Source: JANQOH01 sp965201115 (lineage in GTDB: Bacteria; Pseudomonadota; Alphaproteobacteria; UBA7887). Taken from it: 64,000 nt of DNA. The position numbers and the translations under genes are program-made. The DNA lies in the NCBI GenBank assembly GCA_965201115.1, contig OZ241745.1, positions 2,294,001-2,358,000 on the forward strand, read 5' to 3'. The first letter of the stretch is position 1, and the number at the start of each line of letters is the position of its first letter. The notes beneath the pieces are model-generated. The model was given only the letters and a program-made list of their open reading frames with translations. It was not told the DNA's origin and searched no databases. Positions 24,975 through 33,622 of this stretch are shown here, piece after piece.

Positions 24975-26590
24975 CGGCGGTGTTGGCGGTCGAGGGGCTG
25001 ACCGTGCGCCTGCCCCCCGGCGCCGACCGCGAGCTCGCCGTCGCGGGCGTCGGCCTGTCGGTCGCGGCGAACGAAACCCTCTGCGTCGTGGGCGAGTCGG
25101 GTTCCGGGAAGACTGTGGTCGCGCAATCGGCGATGGGCCTGTTGCCGCCGCGCCAGCTGGAGGTAACCGCGGGCGGCATCGCGCTGCTCGGCGAGGATTT
25201 GCGCGCCGCCTCGCCGGCGCGGCTGCGGGCGCTGCGCGGCGCGCGCATGGCGATGATCTTCCAGGAGCCCATGACCGCGCTCAACCCCGTGATGTCCGTC
25301 GGGCGGCAGATCGAGGAGACGCTGCGCACGCACACGCAAATGCCCGCGCCGCGCCGCGCCGCGCGCGTGCTCGCGACCATGCGCGAGGTGGACCTGCCGG
25401 AGCCGGAGCGGTTGCGCGGGGCCTATCCGCACCAGCTGTCGGGCGGCCAGCGCCAGCGCGTCATGATCGCGATGGCGCTGGCGCTCGAGCCCGCGCTGCT
25501 TATCGCCGACGAGCCGACGACCGCGCTCGACGTGACCACGCAGGCGCGCATCCTGGCGCTCATCAAGCGCCTGCAACGCGAACGCGGCATGGCGGTGCTG
25601 TTCATCACCCACGATTTCGGCGTCGTCGCCGAGATCGCCGACCGCGTGGCGGTGATGCGCGCGGGCGAAATCGTGGAGGCCGGGCCGGCGGAGCGCGTCC
25701 TGTCCGCGCCGCGCCACGCCTATACGCGGCGGCTGATGGCGGCGGTGCCGAGCCTGCGCCCGCCGGCGCGCGAGCCGCGCGACGCCGCGGCGGCGGCGCT
25801 GGAGCTCCGCGGCCTCTCGAAAACGTGGCCCGGCGGCGGCTGGCTGCGCCGCCGCCGCGCCGTGCGCGCCGCCAGCGACGTCTCGTTCGTGCTGCGGCGC
25901 GGCGAAACGCTGGGCCTGGTCGGCGAATCCGGGTCGGGGAAAACCACCGTCGCGCGGTGCGCGCTGCGGCTGGTGGAGCCCACGGCGGGCGCGGTGCTGC
26001 TCGGCGGCGCCGACCTGGCGCGGCTCGGCCGCCGCGCGCTCAGGCCCCACCGGCGGCGGATACAGATCGTGTTCCAGGATCCCTACCGCTCGCTCAACCC
26101 GCGCCGCCCGGTGGGCGACTCGATCGTCGAGGGGCCGGTCAACTACGGCGTCGCGCTCGAGGAGGCGCGCCGCCGCGCCGCCGCGCTGCTCGAACTCGTG
26201 GGCCTCGACGCCGCGGCGGCGGGGCGCTATCCGCACGAATTCTCGGGCGGCCAGCGCCAGCGCATCTGCATCGCGCGCGCGCTGGCGATGGAGCCGGAAG
26301 TGCTGGTCGCCGACGAACCGGTCTCGGCCCTCGACGTCTCGGTGCAGGCGCAGGTGCTGGCGCTGCTCGACAGCGTGCGCGCGCGGTTCGACCTCGCCAT
26401 GCTGTTCATCACCCACGATTTGCGCGTCGCCGCGCAGGTGTGCGACCGCGTCGCCGTGATGTACCGCGGCGAAATCGTCGAGACCGGCGCGACCGCCGCG
26501 CTGTTCGCCGCGCCGCGGCACGACTATACCAAGCGCCTGTTCGCCGCCGTCCCCGGCCGCGACCGCGATTTCGCGCTCGCCGCGCGGTGA
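24971..26590 (+). CDS. Fused two-domain ABC ATPase (DppD-DppF type)
   Basis: This 539-residue protein carries two complete nucleotide-binding domains that are separate genes in dpp/opp operons but fused here, as in YejF. Domain 1 has Walker A GESGSGKTVV, signature LSGGQRQRVMIAMALAL and Walker B LLIADEPTTALD. Domain 2 has GESGSGKTTVARCALRL, FSGGQRQRICIARALAM and VLVADEPVSALD. Both contain the ITHDF/ITHDL switch histidine. The single gene provides both ATPase halves for the upstream permeases and completes the operon. Confidence 0.94.
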   Translation: MTAVLAVEGLTVRLPPGADRELAVAGVGLSVAANETLCVVGESGSGKTVVAQSAMGLLPPRQLEVTAGGIALLGEDLRAASPARLRALRGARMAMIFQEPMTALNPVMSVGRQIEETLRTHTQMPAPRRAARVLATMREVDLPEPERLRGAYPHQLSGGQRQRVMIAMALALEPALLIADEPTTALDVTTQARILALIKRLQRERGMAVLFITHDFGVVAEIADRVAVMRAGEIVEAGPAERVLSAPRHAYTRRLMAAVPSLRPPAREPRDAAAAALELRGLSKTWPGGGWLRRRRAVRAASDVSFVLRRGETLGLVGESGSGKTTVARCALRLVEPTAGAVLLGGADLARLGRRALRPHRRRIQIVFQDPYRSLNPRRPVGDSIVEGPVNYGVALEEARRRAAALLELVGLDAAAAGRYPHEFSGGQRQRICIARALAMEPEVLVADEPVSALDVSVQAQVLALLDSVRARFDLAMLFITHDLRVAAQVCDRVAVMYRGEIVETGATAALFAAPRHDYTKRLFAAVPGRDRDFALAAR

Positions 26591-26618
26591 GGCGGAAAGC
26601 GCGCCCGCGTCCTGCGCC

Positions 26619-27518
26619 GTGAGCCTGCGCCTCGTCTTCATGGGCACGCCGGCGTTCGCCTTGCCGGCGTTCGAGGCGCTGCGCGCCGCCGGCCACCGCA
26701 TCGCGCGCGCCTATACGCAGCCGCCGCGGCCCGCGGGACGCGGACGGCGCGCGCGGCCCGGCGCGGTCGCGCGCGCGGCCCATGCGGCGGGCGTCGAAAC
26801 CCGCTGGCCGGAAAGCCTGAAAGACGAAACCCTGCCGCCCGGCCTTGACGCGGCGGTGGTGTGCGCCTACGGCCTCATGCTGCCGGAGCGCGTTCTCGCG
26901 GCGCCGCGGCGGGGCTGCCTCAATATCCACGCCTCGCTGCTGCCGCGCTGGCGCGGCGCGGCGCCCATCGCGCGCGCCGTCATGGCCGGCGACGCCGAGA
27001 CCGGCATAACGATCGTGCGCATGGACGCCGGCCTCGACACCGGGCCCATGCTGCTGCGGCGCGCCGTTCCCGCCGCGGGCGCCGACGCGGGCGCGCTGCA
27101 CGACCGCCTGGCGGCGCTCGGCGCGGAGGCCATTATCGAAGCGCTCGCCGGAGACTATGCGGAAACGCCGCAGCCCGCCGCGGGCGCGACCTACGCCCGC
27201 AAGCTCGAACGCGCCGACTTGCTTATCGACTGGCGCCGCCCCGCCGCGGAAATCGCGCGGCAGGCGCGCGCGCTCGCGCCGCGCCCCGGCGCGCGGTTTG
27301 CGCTCGACGGCGAGGAGTGGAAACTGCTCGCCGCGGAAGAAGTAGAGGCCGCCGGGGCCGACGTCGCGCCGGGCGCGACCCTCGACGCCGCGCTGACCGT
27401 GGCGTGCGGCGCCGGCGCGCTGCGCGCCCTGCGCGTCCAGCGCCCCGGCCGCAAACCCATGAGCGCCGCCGCGACCCTGCGCGGCCGCCCCGTCCCGCCC
27501 GGAACGCGCCTGCTCTGA
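26619..27518 (+). CDS. fmt: Methionyl-tRNA formyltransferase
   Basis: Fmt formylates Met-tRNAfMet for translation initiation. The 299-residue protein starts at GTG 26619 with MSLRLVFMGTPAFALPAFEALR. The catalytic region NIHASLLPRWRGAAPI carries the Asn-His pair and SLLP signature, and TIVRMDAGLDTGPML the catalytic Asp. A smaller C-terminal OB-like domain follows. The usual partner def is not upstream; the preceding gene is the ABC ATPase, 28 bases away. truA follows after three bases. Confidence 0.95.
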   Translation: MSLRLVFMGTPAFALPAFEALRAAGHRIARAYTQPPRPAGRGRRARPGAVARAAHAAGVETRWPESLKDETLPPGLDAAVVCAYGLMLPERVLAAPRRGCLNIHASLLPRWRGAAPIARAVMAGDAETGITIVRMDAGLDTGPMLLRRAVPAAGADAGALHDRLAALGAEAIIEALAGDYAETPQPAAGATYARKLERADLLIDWRRPAAEIARQARALAPRPGARFALDGEEWKLLAAEEVEAAGADVAPGATLDAALTVACGAGALRALRVQRPGRKPMSAAATLRGRPVPPGTRLL

Positions 27519-27521
27519 GCG

Positions 27522-28265
27522 ATGCCGCGCTACCGCCTGACGGTCGAATACGACGGAACCGGCTATGCCGGCTGGCAGCGGCAGGACAACGCGCCGTCGA
27601 TCCAGGCGGCGCTCGAGGCCGCCGTGCATGCGTTCTGCGCCGAAAACGCGACGGTTTACGGCGCGGGACGCACCGACGCCGGCGTCCACGCGCGCGGGCA
27701 GGTCTGCCATCTCGATCTCGAAAGGCGCGTTTCCGCCGCCACGTTGTGCAACGCGCTAAACGCGCATTTGCGCCCCGCGCCCGTCGCCGTGCTCGCCGCG
27801 GCGGAGGCGCCGCCCGGTTTCCACGCGCGCTTCTCGGCCACCGAGCGGGAGTACCGCTACCGCATCCTGAACCGCCGCGCCCCGCCGGCGGTCGATCGCG
27901 GCCGCGTATGGCATGTCGCCGCGCCGCTCGACGCCGCGGCGATGGCCGCCGCCGCCGCGCATCTTGTCGGGCGCCACGATTTCAGCAGTTTCCGCGCGGC
28001 GGCGTGCCAGGCGAAATCCCCCGTCAAGACGCTGGACGCGCTGGACGTCGCGCGCCGCGGCGCCGAAATCGCGATAACCGCGCGCGCGCGTTCGTTCCTG
28101 CACCATCAGGTGCGCGTCATGGCCGGCACGCTGGCCCGCGTCGGCCTGGGCAAGACGCCCCCCGCCGCGATCCCCGCCATACTGGCCGCCCGCGCCCGCC
28201 CCGCCGCCGGCCCGACGGCCCCGCCCGGCGGCCTGTGCCTGGTCGCCGTGCGCTACGGCGCGTAA
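27522..28265 (+). CDS. truA: tRNA pseudouridine(38-40) synthase
   Basis: TruA modifies U38-U40 in the anticodon arm. The 247-residue protein begins MPRYRLTVEYDGTGYAGWQR and has the catalytic motif GRTDAGVHARGQ with Asp52. The downstream LVGRHDFSSFRAAACQAKSP and SFLHHQVRVMAGTL segments are also conserved. fmt-truA coupling is common in alphaproteobacteria. The ATG at 27522 is three bases after the fmt stop. Confidence 0.96.
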   Translation: MPRYRLTVEYDGTGYAGWQRQDNAPSIQAALEAAVHAFCAENATVYGAGRTDAGVHARGQVCHLDLERRVSAATLCNALNAHLRPAPVAVLAAAEAPPGFHARFSATEREYRYRILNRRAPPAVDRGRVWHVAAPLDAAAMAAAAAHLVGRHDFSSFRAAACQAKSPVKTLDALDVARRGAEIAITARARSFLHHQVRVMAGTLARVGLGKTPPAAIPAILAARARPAAGPTAPPGGLCLVAVRYGA

Positions 28266-28296
28266 CGCCGGACGGAAGGGCCGCCGCGGGCGTTGA

Positions 28297-28340
28297 CCAC
28301 AATCCCGTTGTCAACAAATCTGTTGACAACGGGATTGTGG
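28297..28340. repeat. Perfect 20-bp inverted repeat (44-base palindrome)
   Basis: The arm CCACAATCCCGTTGTCAACA is followed by a four-base loop AATC and its exact complement. It lies between truA and a transposase remnant and is far less GC-rich than its surroundings. It could terminate truA transcription or be a rearranged insertion-sequence end. No other copy exists in the window. Confidence 0.8.
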
Positions 28341-28427
28341 TGCGCTACCCCAAGTTTACCGCTGTATTTGGCGAGTTGTTATGCATCGGCGTGTTACGCT
28401 GGTTTTGGCGCGCGAGCGGCGCTACAT

Positions 28428-29110
28428 TCAGGCGGTGTATTTTTGCGTTCCTCCGGGTTGTGGGTCGATGCCGAGCGCGGCGTGGATTTCGTTCTGTTCG
28501 CCTCCGGGCATGGCGGCTTTTCGCACATGGAGGGCGCGTCCGTCGGTCTGTCGGAAGGTTGCGGTCACGCGTTGCTGTCCTTCGAGGATTTTGCTCAGGG
28601 TATTCCAGCTGTGGCGGAGTCCGTGTCGGCGCAGTTGCTTTCGTATGGTTTGGACGAGTCGGCATGCGATGACGGATATGAAGAGATGGCCTTCGGCGCG
28701 TTCCGGTTTGCGGCGATATACGGGGCGCGGGCCGAGTTCGGATTCGAGGGATCGGAAGACGGCTTCGAGATCTGTGAGCGTGGCGTATGTTCTCCGGAGG
28801 GTTTCTTCGTCCCATTCGGTTATGTTGCCGCGCAGGCAATAGACGCCGGGATGTGTGGCCATGGAGCCTTCGAGGGGTTTGCGGGTCCACGTTACGGCTG
28901 TGGCTTTTTCTCCGCTTTCGTCGTCGGCGACGCGAATGCTGTAGCGTTGGGCGGCTCCCCGGCTTTTTCCTTCAATCGTCCGATGCGCTTCCACACGGCG
29001 TCGATGCGTTTGCGCGTCCGGGACCGGGACAGGCCCTGGTGGAGTTGGGCGCGCGCGGTTTCGAAGCGCGTTGCGAAGCGTTCGACGATGGCGCGCTCTG
29101 GGTATGGGCG
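28428..29110 (-). pseudogene. Frameshifted, 5'-truncated IS1634-type (IS4 superfamily) transposase remnant
   Basis: The 3' part reads PGVYCLRGNITEWDEETLRRTY, TDLEAVFRSLESELGPRPVY, AEGHLFISVIACRLV and RVTATFRQTDGRALHVRKA, the conserved C-terminal region of IS1634-type DDE transposases including the YREKW-like glutamate region. Upstream sequence continues in a different frame (IVERFATRFETARAQLHQGL, then RKRIDAVWKRIGRLKEK), showing a frameshift around 28930-28990. The N-terminal half with the first catalytic aspartates is missing. It therefore cannot encode an active transposase. The stop is TAC..TGA-type at 28428 and the remnant faces away from the caspase gene. Confidence 0.75.
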
Positions 29111-29240
29111 ACTCGCGGATCGGGCGTTGCCGTTCGGGCGCGCGCGCCGTATGTATGGTCGCGTAGTGTGTCGCCGGTGCGCTCGGGCAGCGCGGCCGCC
29201 GGCGCGTTTCCGCACGCGGGAGCGGAGAGGAGGAGACGGC

Positions 29241-30851
29241 ATGAATGCAGCGGGCGCGAAAGGGCCGCGGGTGCGCTTGCGCGCATGGGCGGCGGCGCTG
29301 TTCGTGTCGGCGGCGTGGGCGTTCGGCGCAACCGCGGCCGCGGACTACGCCAACCCGAACGGCGTGGCGGTCATCGTGGGCAACCGGAACTACGGACACC
29401 GGGACGTGCATGAGGTGTCCTACGCGCACCGCGATGCGGAGGCGTTCCGGCTCTACGTGCTGGACGTACTCGGCTTCGATCCGGAGAACATCATCGATCT
29501 GCGCGACGCGAGCCAGGCGGCGCTCGAGACGGCGTTCGGCAACGAGCGCAGTCCCAACGGGATGCTGTGGCGTTATCTCGACCCCGAGGGCGGTTCCGAC
29601 GTCGTCGTTTTTTATTCCGGGCACGGTGTTCCGGGCCTGAGCGACGAGCGGGGCTACCTGCTGCCGGCGGACGCCGATCCGAACACGGCGGAGATCAACG
29701 GTTACCCGATAGACGTGTTGTACGCGAACCTCGGTAAGCTCAAGGAGGCGCGTTCGGTTCGGGTATTTCTGGATGCGTGTTTTTCGGGGGGCAGCGACCG
29801 GGGGATGCTTGTGCGTTCGGCGTCTCCGGTGTTCGCGGAGGCGGAACTGCCATCGGCGTCGCGCGCGCTCACGGTCTTGACCGCCGCGTCGGGGGATCAG
29901 GTTGCGTCGTGGGACGAGGCCGCGGGCCACGGGCTGTTTACGCACCATCTTCTGGATGCGCTGTACGGGGCGGGGGACGCCGACGGCGATGGGTCGGTGA
30001 CGGCGCTGGAGGCGAAGGCGTATCTCGACCGGTACATGACGCGCGCGGCGCGGCGCGCGCTCGGGCGTCTGCAAAACGCCGGTCTTCGCGGCGATGCGGC
30101 GGCGGTTTTGGCGGCGGCGGCGGGCGGTTCGTTTCCGGAGCGCCCGGTTATCGACGCGGCGGCGGATTCGGCGCCGACGCGCCCCCCTGCCGCGGCTCCC
30201 GCGGCGGCGGCGGCGGCGGCGGCGCTTGGGTTGGACCGCGCGTCGCGTGCGCTGGTTCAGCGGGGGTTGGCTTCGTTGGCGTTCGATCCGGGTCCTGTCG
30301 ATGGCGCGTTCGGACCGCGGACCCGTTCGGCTCTGGGGGCGTGGCAAACGGCGAAAGGGTACGAGGCGACGGGCCGGTTGACGCGCGAGCAGGCGGAAGC
30401 GCTGGTCGCGATGGGCCGCGATGCCGAGAGCGCGGACCGCGCCGAGCGCGAGCGCGAGGCGGAAGCGGCGGAGCAGGAGCGTCTTGCACGCGCCGATGAC
30501 GACGCGTTTGCCTCCGCGCTCGGCTCCGCCCCGGAGCCGTCGCGCGACATGGCCGCGATAGGGGACTATGGCGGCACGCTGCTTCAGCTGCTGAACCGCA
30601 ACGCCGCCCTCAGCTACCCCCGCGTCTCCATGCAGAAAGGCGAGGAAGGCTCCGTGCCCCTCCTGCTGCGCATCGCCCCCGACGGCGACCTGCTGGAAGT
30701 GCGTGTCCTCGACGACTCGCAAGCCTCGCGCACCTTGGTCAGCGCCGCCGTCCGCGCCGTCCAGCGCTCCTCCCCCTTCAGCGACTTCGCCACCGGCATG
30801 GGCAACGACCCCATCGAGTTCCCGATCACAGTTAACTATCGCCTGCGATGA
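29241..30851 (+). CDS. Secreted caspase-like (C14) protease with peptidoglycan-binding and TonB-C-like domains
   Basis: The ATG at 29241 follows a strong site (GAGAGGAGGAG). Residues 1-33 form a signal peptide (…FGATAAADY). A C14 caspase domain spans ~40-270 with His128 in FYSGHGVPG and Cys180 in FLDACFSGG. GDADGDGSVTALE (245-257) resembles an EF-hand calcium loop. A peptidoglycan-binding_1 domain occupies ~330-392 (FDPGPVDGAFGPRTRSALGAWQ), then a charged coiled segment (~395-420). A TonB C-terminal-like domain fills ~443-536 (YPRVSMQKGEEGSVPLLLRI). It probably acts in the periplasm attached to the cell wall; substrate and activation are unknown. The order caspase-PGB-TonB is unusual to me. 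Confidence 0.8.
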   Translation: MNAAGAKGPRVRLRAWAAALFVSAAWAFGATAAADYANPNGVAVIVGNRNYGHRDVHEVSYAHRDAEAFRLYVLDVLGFDPENIIDLRDASQAALETAFGNERSPNGMLWRYLDPEGGSDVVVFYSGHGVPGLSDERGYLLPADADPNTAEINGYPIDVLYANLGKLKEARSVRVFLDACFSGGSDRGMLVRSASPVFAEAELPSASRALTVLTAASGDQVASWDEAAGHGLFTHHLLDALYGAGDADGDGSVTALEAKAYLDRYMTRAARRALGRLQNAGLRGDAAAVLAAAAGGSFPERPVIDAAADSAPTRPPAAAPAAAAAAAALGLDRASRALVQRGLASLAFDPGPVDGAFGPRTRSALGAWQTAKGYEATGRLTREQAEALVAMGRDAESADRAEREREAEAAEQERLARADDDAFASALGSAPEPSRDMAAIGDYGGTLLQLLNRNAALSYPRVSMQKGEEGSVPLLLRIAPDGDLLEVRVLDDSQASRTLVSAAVRAVQRSSPFSDFATGMGNDPIEFPITVNYRLR

Positions 30852-31048
30852 CTCCGACCGGCCCGTTGCCGACGACATCTGACTCGAACACGCGATCGCC
30901 GTCGGCTCGATCCCGCCGGAACTGCGCGACGTGTGGAATCGACTCGAAAACGAAGGGATCGCGGTCGCGCGTCTCGAACGCGGCGCGCCGCATGGGCGAG
31001 AACAAGAGGCGGACCGGATGCCCGGACGCAACGGCTTCAGCGAACGGC

Positions 31049-31828
31049 TCCTACGCCCACATACGCGTGTACGACCCGGCGATCCAGACGCTGTCGGAGT
31101 TGGCCGACATACAGGCCGACCGCGCGACCGGCGAACCGCGCATGGTGCGCACCATCGTGCCCGACAAGATGACCGCGCTGATCGCGCGCGAACGCACCGG
31201 CGAAGGCCGGCACGTCCGCTTGGCGATGCTCGACGCCACGATCTCCTGTCTGTGGCCCGAAGGCATGTCGGCGCTCTCATGGGCGGACCGCGAGGCCGAC
31301 CCCGCGCGCGGGCAGATGGGCCTCGACCTCGTGTTCAAGACCGCCGACGGCCATATCACCGCCGGCGCGGTGACCGACGCCGAATGGGCCGGCCTCTGCC
31401 GCGCGCTGCGGCGCGAAGATCTGCTGGCCGACCCGCGTTTCGAAACCCCGGCGCTGCGCTTCGCCAATGTCGCCGAGCGCCGCGCGATCATGAGCGCCGA
31501 AATCGCGAAATGGCCGTCGGCGGAGATCCTCGCGCGCCTCGACGCCGAACAGGCGCCGTCGGCGCCGGCGCTGCGGCGCCGCGAACCGCCCGGCGACCCC
31601 CAAGTGGTGGAGAACGGCATCGTGGAGCTTCATGACGACCCCGTGCTTGGCCCGGTGCGCCAGCCGCGCCCCGCCGCGCGTTTCGACCGCACGCCCGCCG
31701 GGGGCGCGCTGGCCCCCTTCCCTGGCGCGCATGACGCCGATATACTGGCCGAACTCGGCTACGGCCGCGCCGCCATCGCCGCCTTCGCGGCGCGCGGCGT
31801 AACCGCCGCGCAGGAGCAAACGCCATGA
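31049..31828 (+). pseudogene. 5'-truncated family III (CaiB/BaiF) CoA-transferase remnant
   Basis: The frame encodes YAHIRVYDPAIQTLSELADIQ, EPRMVRTIVPDKMTALIARERTGEGRHVRLAMLDA and FKTADGHITAGAVTDAEW, typical of the second half of CaiB/BaiF CoA-transferases. The first ~100-130 residues, including the catalytic-Asp region, are absent. There also appears to be an internal loss between PDKMTAL and ARERTGEG, where relatives carry extra residues. Bases 30852-31048 hold other short broken frames, one encoding HAIAVGSIPPELRDVWNRL, which I do not recognise. The stop overlaps the next ATG (31825). Confidence 0.6.
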
Positions 31829-33012
31829 CCGCAACCGAACCCACCCCCGCCGCCGCGCCCTGTTCGGGGCCGAAGGCCCTGCCGAACGACGGGCGGCATT
31901 TCGACAGCGTGACGATTCGCCGTTTCCGGGGGCTCGAGGACCTCGAGCTCGACGGCTTGGGTGCGTTCAACCTGTTCGTCGGCGCGAACGACGTCGGCAA
32001 GACGTCGGTGCTTGAAGCCGTATTCCTGTTGTGCGCTACACATCCGATGGCGCTGGTGCATATGCAGAACCACCGGCTTCTTGCCGTCTCAGGATTCGAC
32101 GATCTCGCCATAGCGTTTCATGGCCTGAACGTCGATGAGAATATCGAATTGATCGCAAAATCGCGCGAGGAACACCGCAATGTTTCCTTCTCGTCGGCCG
32201 ATACATGGGCGCCGGGACAGCGCATGCAGGCGCTCAAGGGAATGCAAACCACGAATTTGGCTGGTAAAAAAAAGATTGTGGATATATCGACATCGTTCGG
32301 AGCCGATGCAGAACGAGTTATGCAATGGAAAAGCGAAGTGTTCACCGAGGCCGGTGACGCCCCGCTATCCGCCGAGGCCCAGTTTCGGTTTTTAGAAGAT
32401 GAACCGAAGTTCGATCCCGGCGCTTCACCTGCTAATTTTAAAGAAATTATCGATCGCACGCGAATTCGGGGCCAATTGATCAGCACAGGCAGGGGATACG
32501 AACCCGGACCCATCGCCGAGATCATAACAAAAAAAAGAAAGAAGGATTTGTTGATGTCTTTGGAAGGCATCGACCCGCAGATCCAGGATGTTACAGTCCG
32601 AGGAGACACTATCTATCTGGATACCGGTGTGAAAGAAATGCTCCCGTTGAACATGTTCGGCAATGGCGTCGGTCTTGCAACGAACATTGTGGCGCAATGT
32701 GTCTTGCGCGACTTCCGGAGCATTATGATAGATGAAATTGAAAACGGTCTCCATTATACGGCCATCCGTCAAGTGCTCGAATCGATTTTACGCTTGGCTG
32801 TTTCCCATGGGATTCAGGTATATGCGACCGCCCATAGCATCGATGTCTTGACATGTTTTCGAGAAGTTTTACTTGGAGAGGAATTCGAGGCATATCGATC
32901 AATGATAGCATGCTATGTTTTGGCTAGAGATCGGAAAGATCGTGTGCGTTCATACAGATACGGCTATGAGCAGTTCGATCACTGCATCAAGCACGGAATC
33001 GAGATCCGGTGA
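31825..33012 (+). CDS. OLD/AAA_15-type ABC-fold ATPase of a two-gene ATPase-TOPRIM module
   Basis: This 395-residue ATPase has Walker A GANDVGKTS (53-61), a divergent signature region MFGNGVG (278-284), Walker B SIMIDEIENG with Asp303-Glu304, and the H-loop YATAHS with His337, as in OLD-like and SMC-like ATPases. From about base 31900 the DNA is clearly less GC-rich than its surroundings (runs such as AAAAAAAGAAAGAAGG), pointing to acquisition by transfer. The gene overlaps the TOPRIM gene (TGATG). ATPase + separate TOPRIM pairs include PARIS (AriA-AriB) and AbiL-like abortive-infection systems. A defence role is inferred from that resemblance and composition, not shown. Confidence 0.75.
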   Translation: MTATEPTPAAAPCSGPKALPNDGRHFDSVTIRRFRGLEDLELDGLGAFNLFVGANDVGKTSVLEAVFLLCATHPMALVHMQNHRLLAVSGFDDLAIAFHGLNVDENIELIAKSREEHRNVSFSSADTWAPGQRMQALKGMQTTNLAGKKKIVDISTSFGADAERVMQWKSEVFTEAGDAPLSAEAQFRFLEDEPKFDPGASPANFKEIIDRTRIRGQLISTGRGYEPGPIAEIITKKRKKDLLMSLEGIDPQIQDVTVRGDTIYLDTGVKEMLPLNMFGNGVGLATNIVAQCVLRDFRSIMIDEIENGLHYTAIRQVLESILRLAVSHGIQVYATAHSIDVLTCFREVLLGEEFEAYRSMIACYVLARDRKDRVRSYRYGYEQFDHCIKHGIEIR

Positions 33013-33599
33013 TGTCCATCGAATTTGCACTATTCGTTGAGGGAGTCAACGAAGAGCTTCTGTTCTGTGTCCTTCTTCATCGCCTCGGTCTTTCGAAGTT
33101 CACGATAGAAAAGATCGACGGAGGCGTTTCGAAACTGGCCTCGGCGAAGCCGCGTATGGATCGGCGTCGGAATGAAGGGAAACGAATCGCAGTCGTTCTC
33201 GACGCAGATCAGGATGCGCAGGCAACCTTGAACGAGTTCGAGGCCGAAAAGAAGCGGCTCGATCTTCCCGTGGACCGGGTATTTCTTGTCCCTGACAACC
33301 GGAGCCCGGGAAGTATCGAGACCATTCTGGAAGCGATGGCGCCCGAACGGCATCGGCGGATACACGAATGCTTCACTCAATACCGGGAGTGTCTGAAGGA
33401 AATATCGCCGGAGTACGTTCTTCCGAAACCGAAGGCCCGGATTTTCGCTTACTGCGAAGCTGTCGGCAACGGACCGAAGGAACGCAACAGGGATTTCAGA
33501 GTCGCCGCACACTGGAACCTCGACGCGCCCGCTCTCAGTCCGTTGAAGGCCTTTCTACGCGAGTGCGCCAACACTGACCCGATCGACGAAACCGCGTGA
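33012..33599 (+). CDS. TOPRIM-domain protein (DUF3226-like), partner of the upstream ATPase
   Basis: This 195-residue protein starts at ATG 33012, sharing bases with the ATPase stop; a GTG three bases upstream is the alternative. The TOPRIM fold is suggested by FALFVEGVNEELLFCVLL (catalytic Glu) and RIAVVLDADQDA (the DxD motif). A conserved VFLVPDNRSPGSIETILEAM block resembles DUF3226-type proteins. In PARIS and AbiL-like systems the TOPRIM subunit is the nuclease effector held by the ATPase. Its AT-richer composition matches the ATPase gene. The exact family needs a profile search. Confidence 0.7.
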   Translation: MSIEFALFVEGVNEELLFCVLLHRLGLSKFTIEKIDGGVSKLASAKPRMDRRRNEGKRIAVVLDADQDAQATLNEFEAEKKRLDLPVDRVFLVPDNRSPGSIETILEAMAPERHRRIHECFTQYRECLKEISPEYVLPKPKARIFAYCEAVGNGPKERNRDFRVAAHWNLDAPALSPLKAFLRECANTDPIDETA

Positions 33600-33622
33600 C
33601 GACCGAACACAGGAGGATGATC

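Noticed and set aside
26619..28265. Extended plus-strand frame of about 600 codons over fmt and truA (26861-28672)
   Set aside because: It is out of frame with both well-conserved genes and consists of Arg-rich shadow translation.
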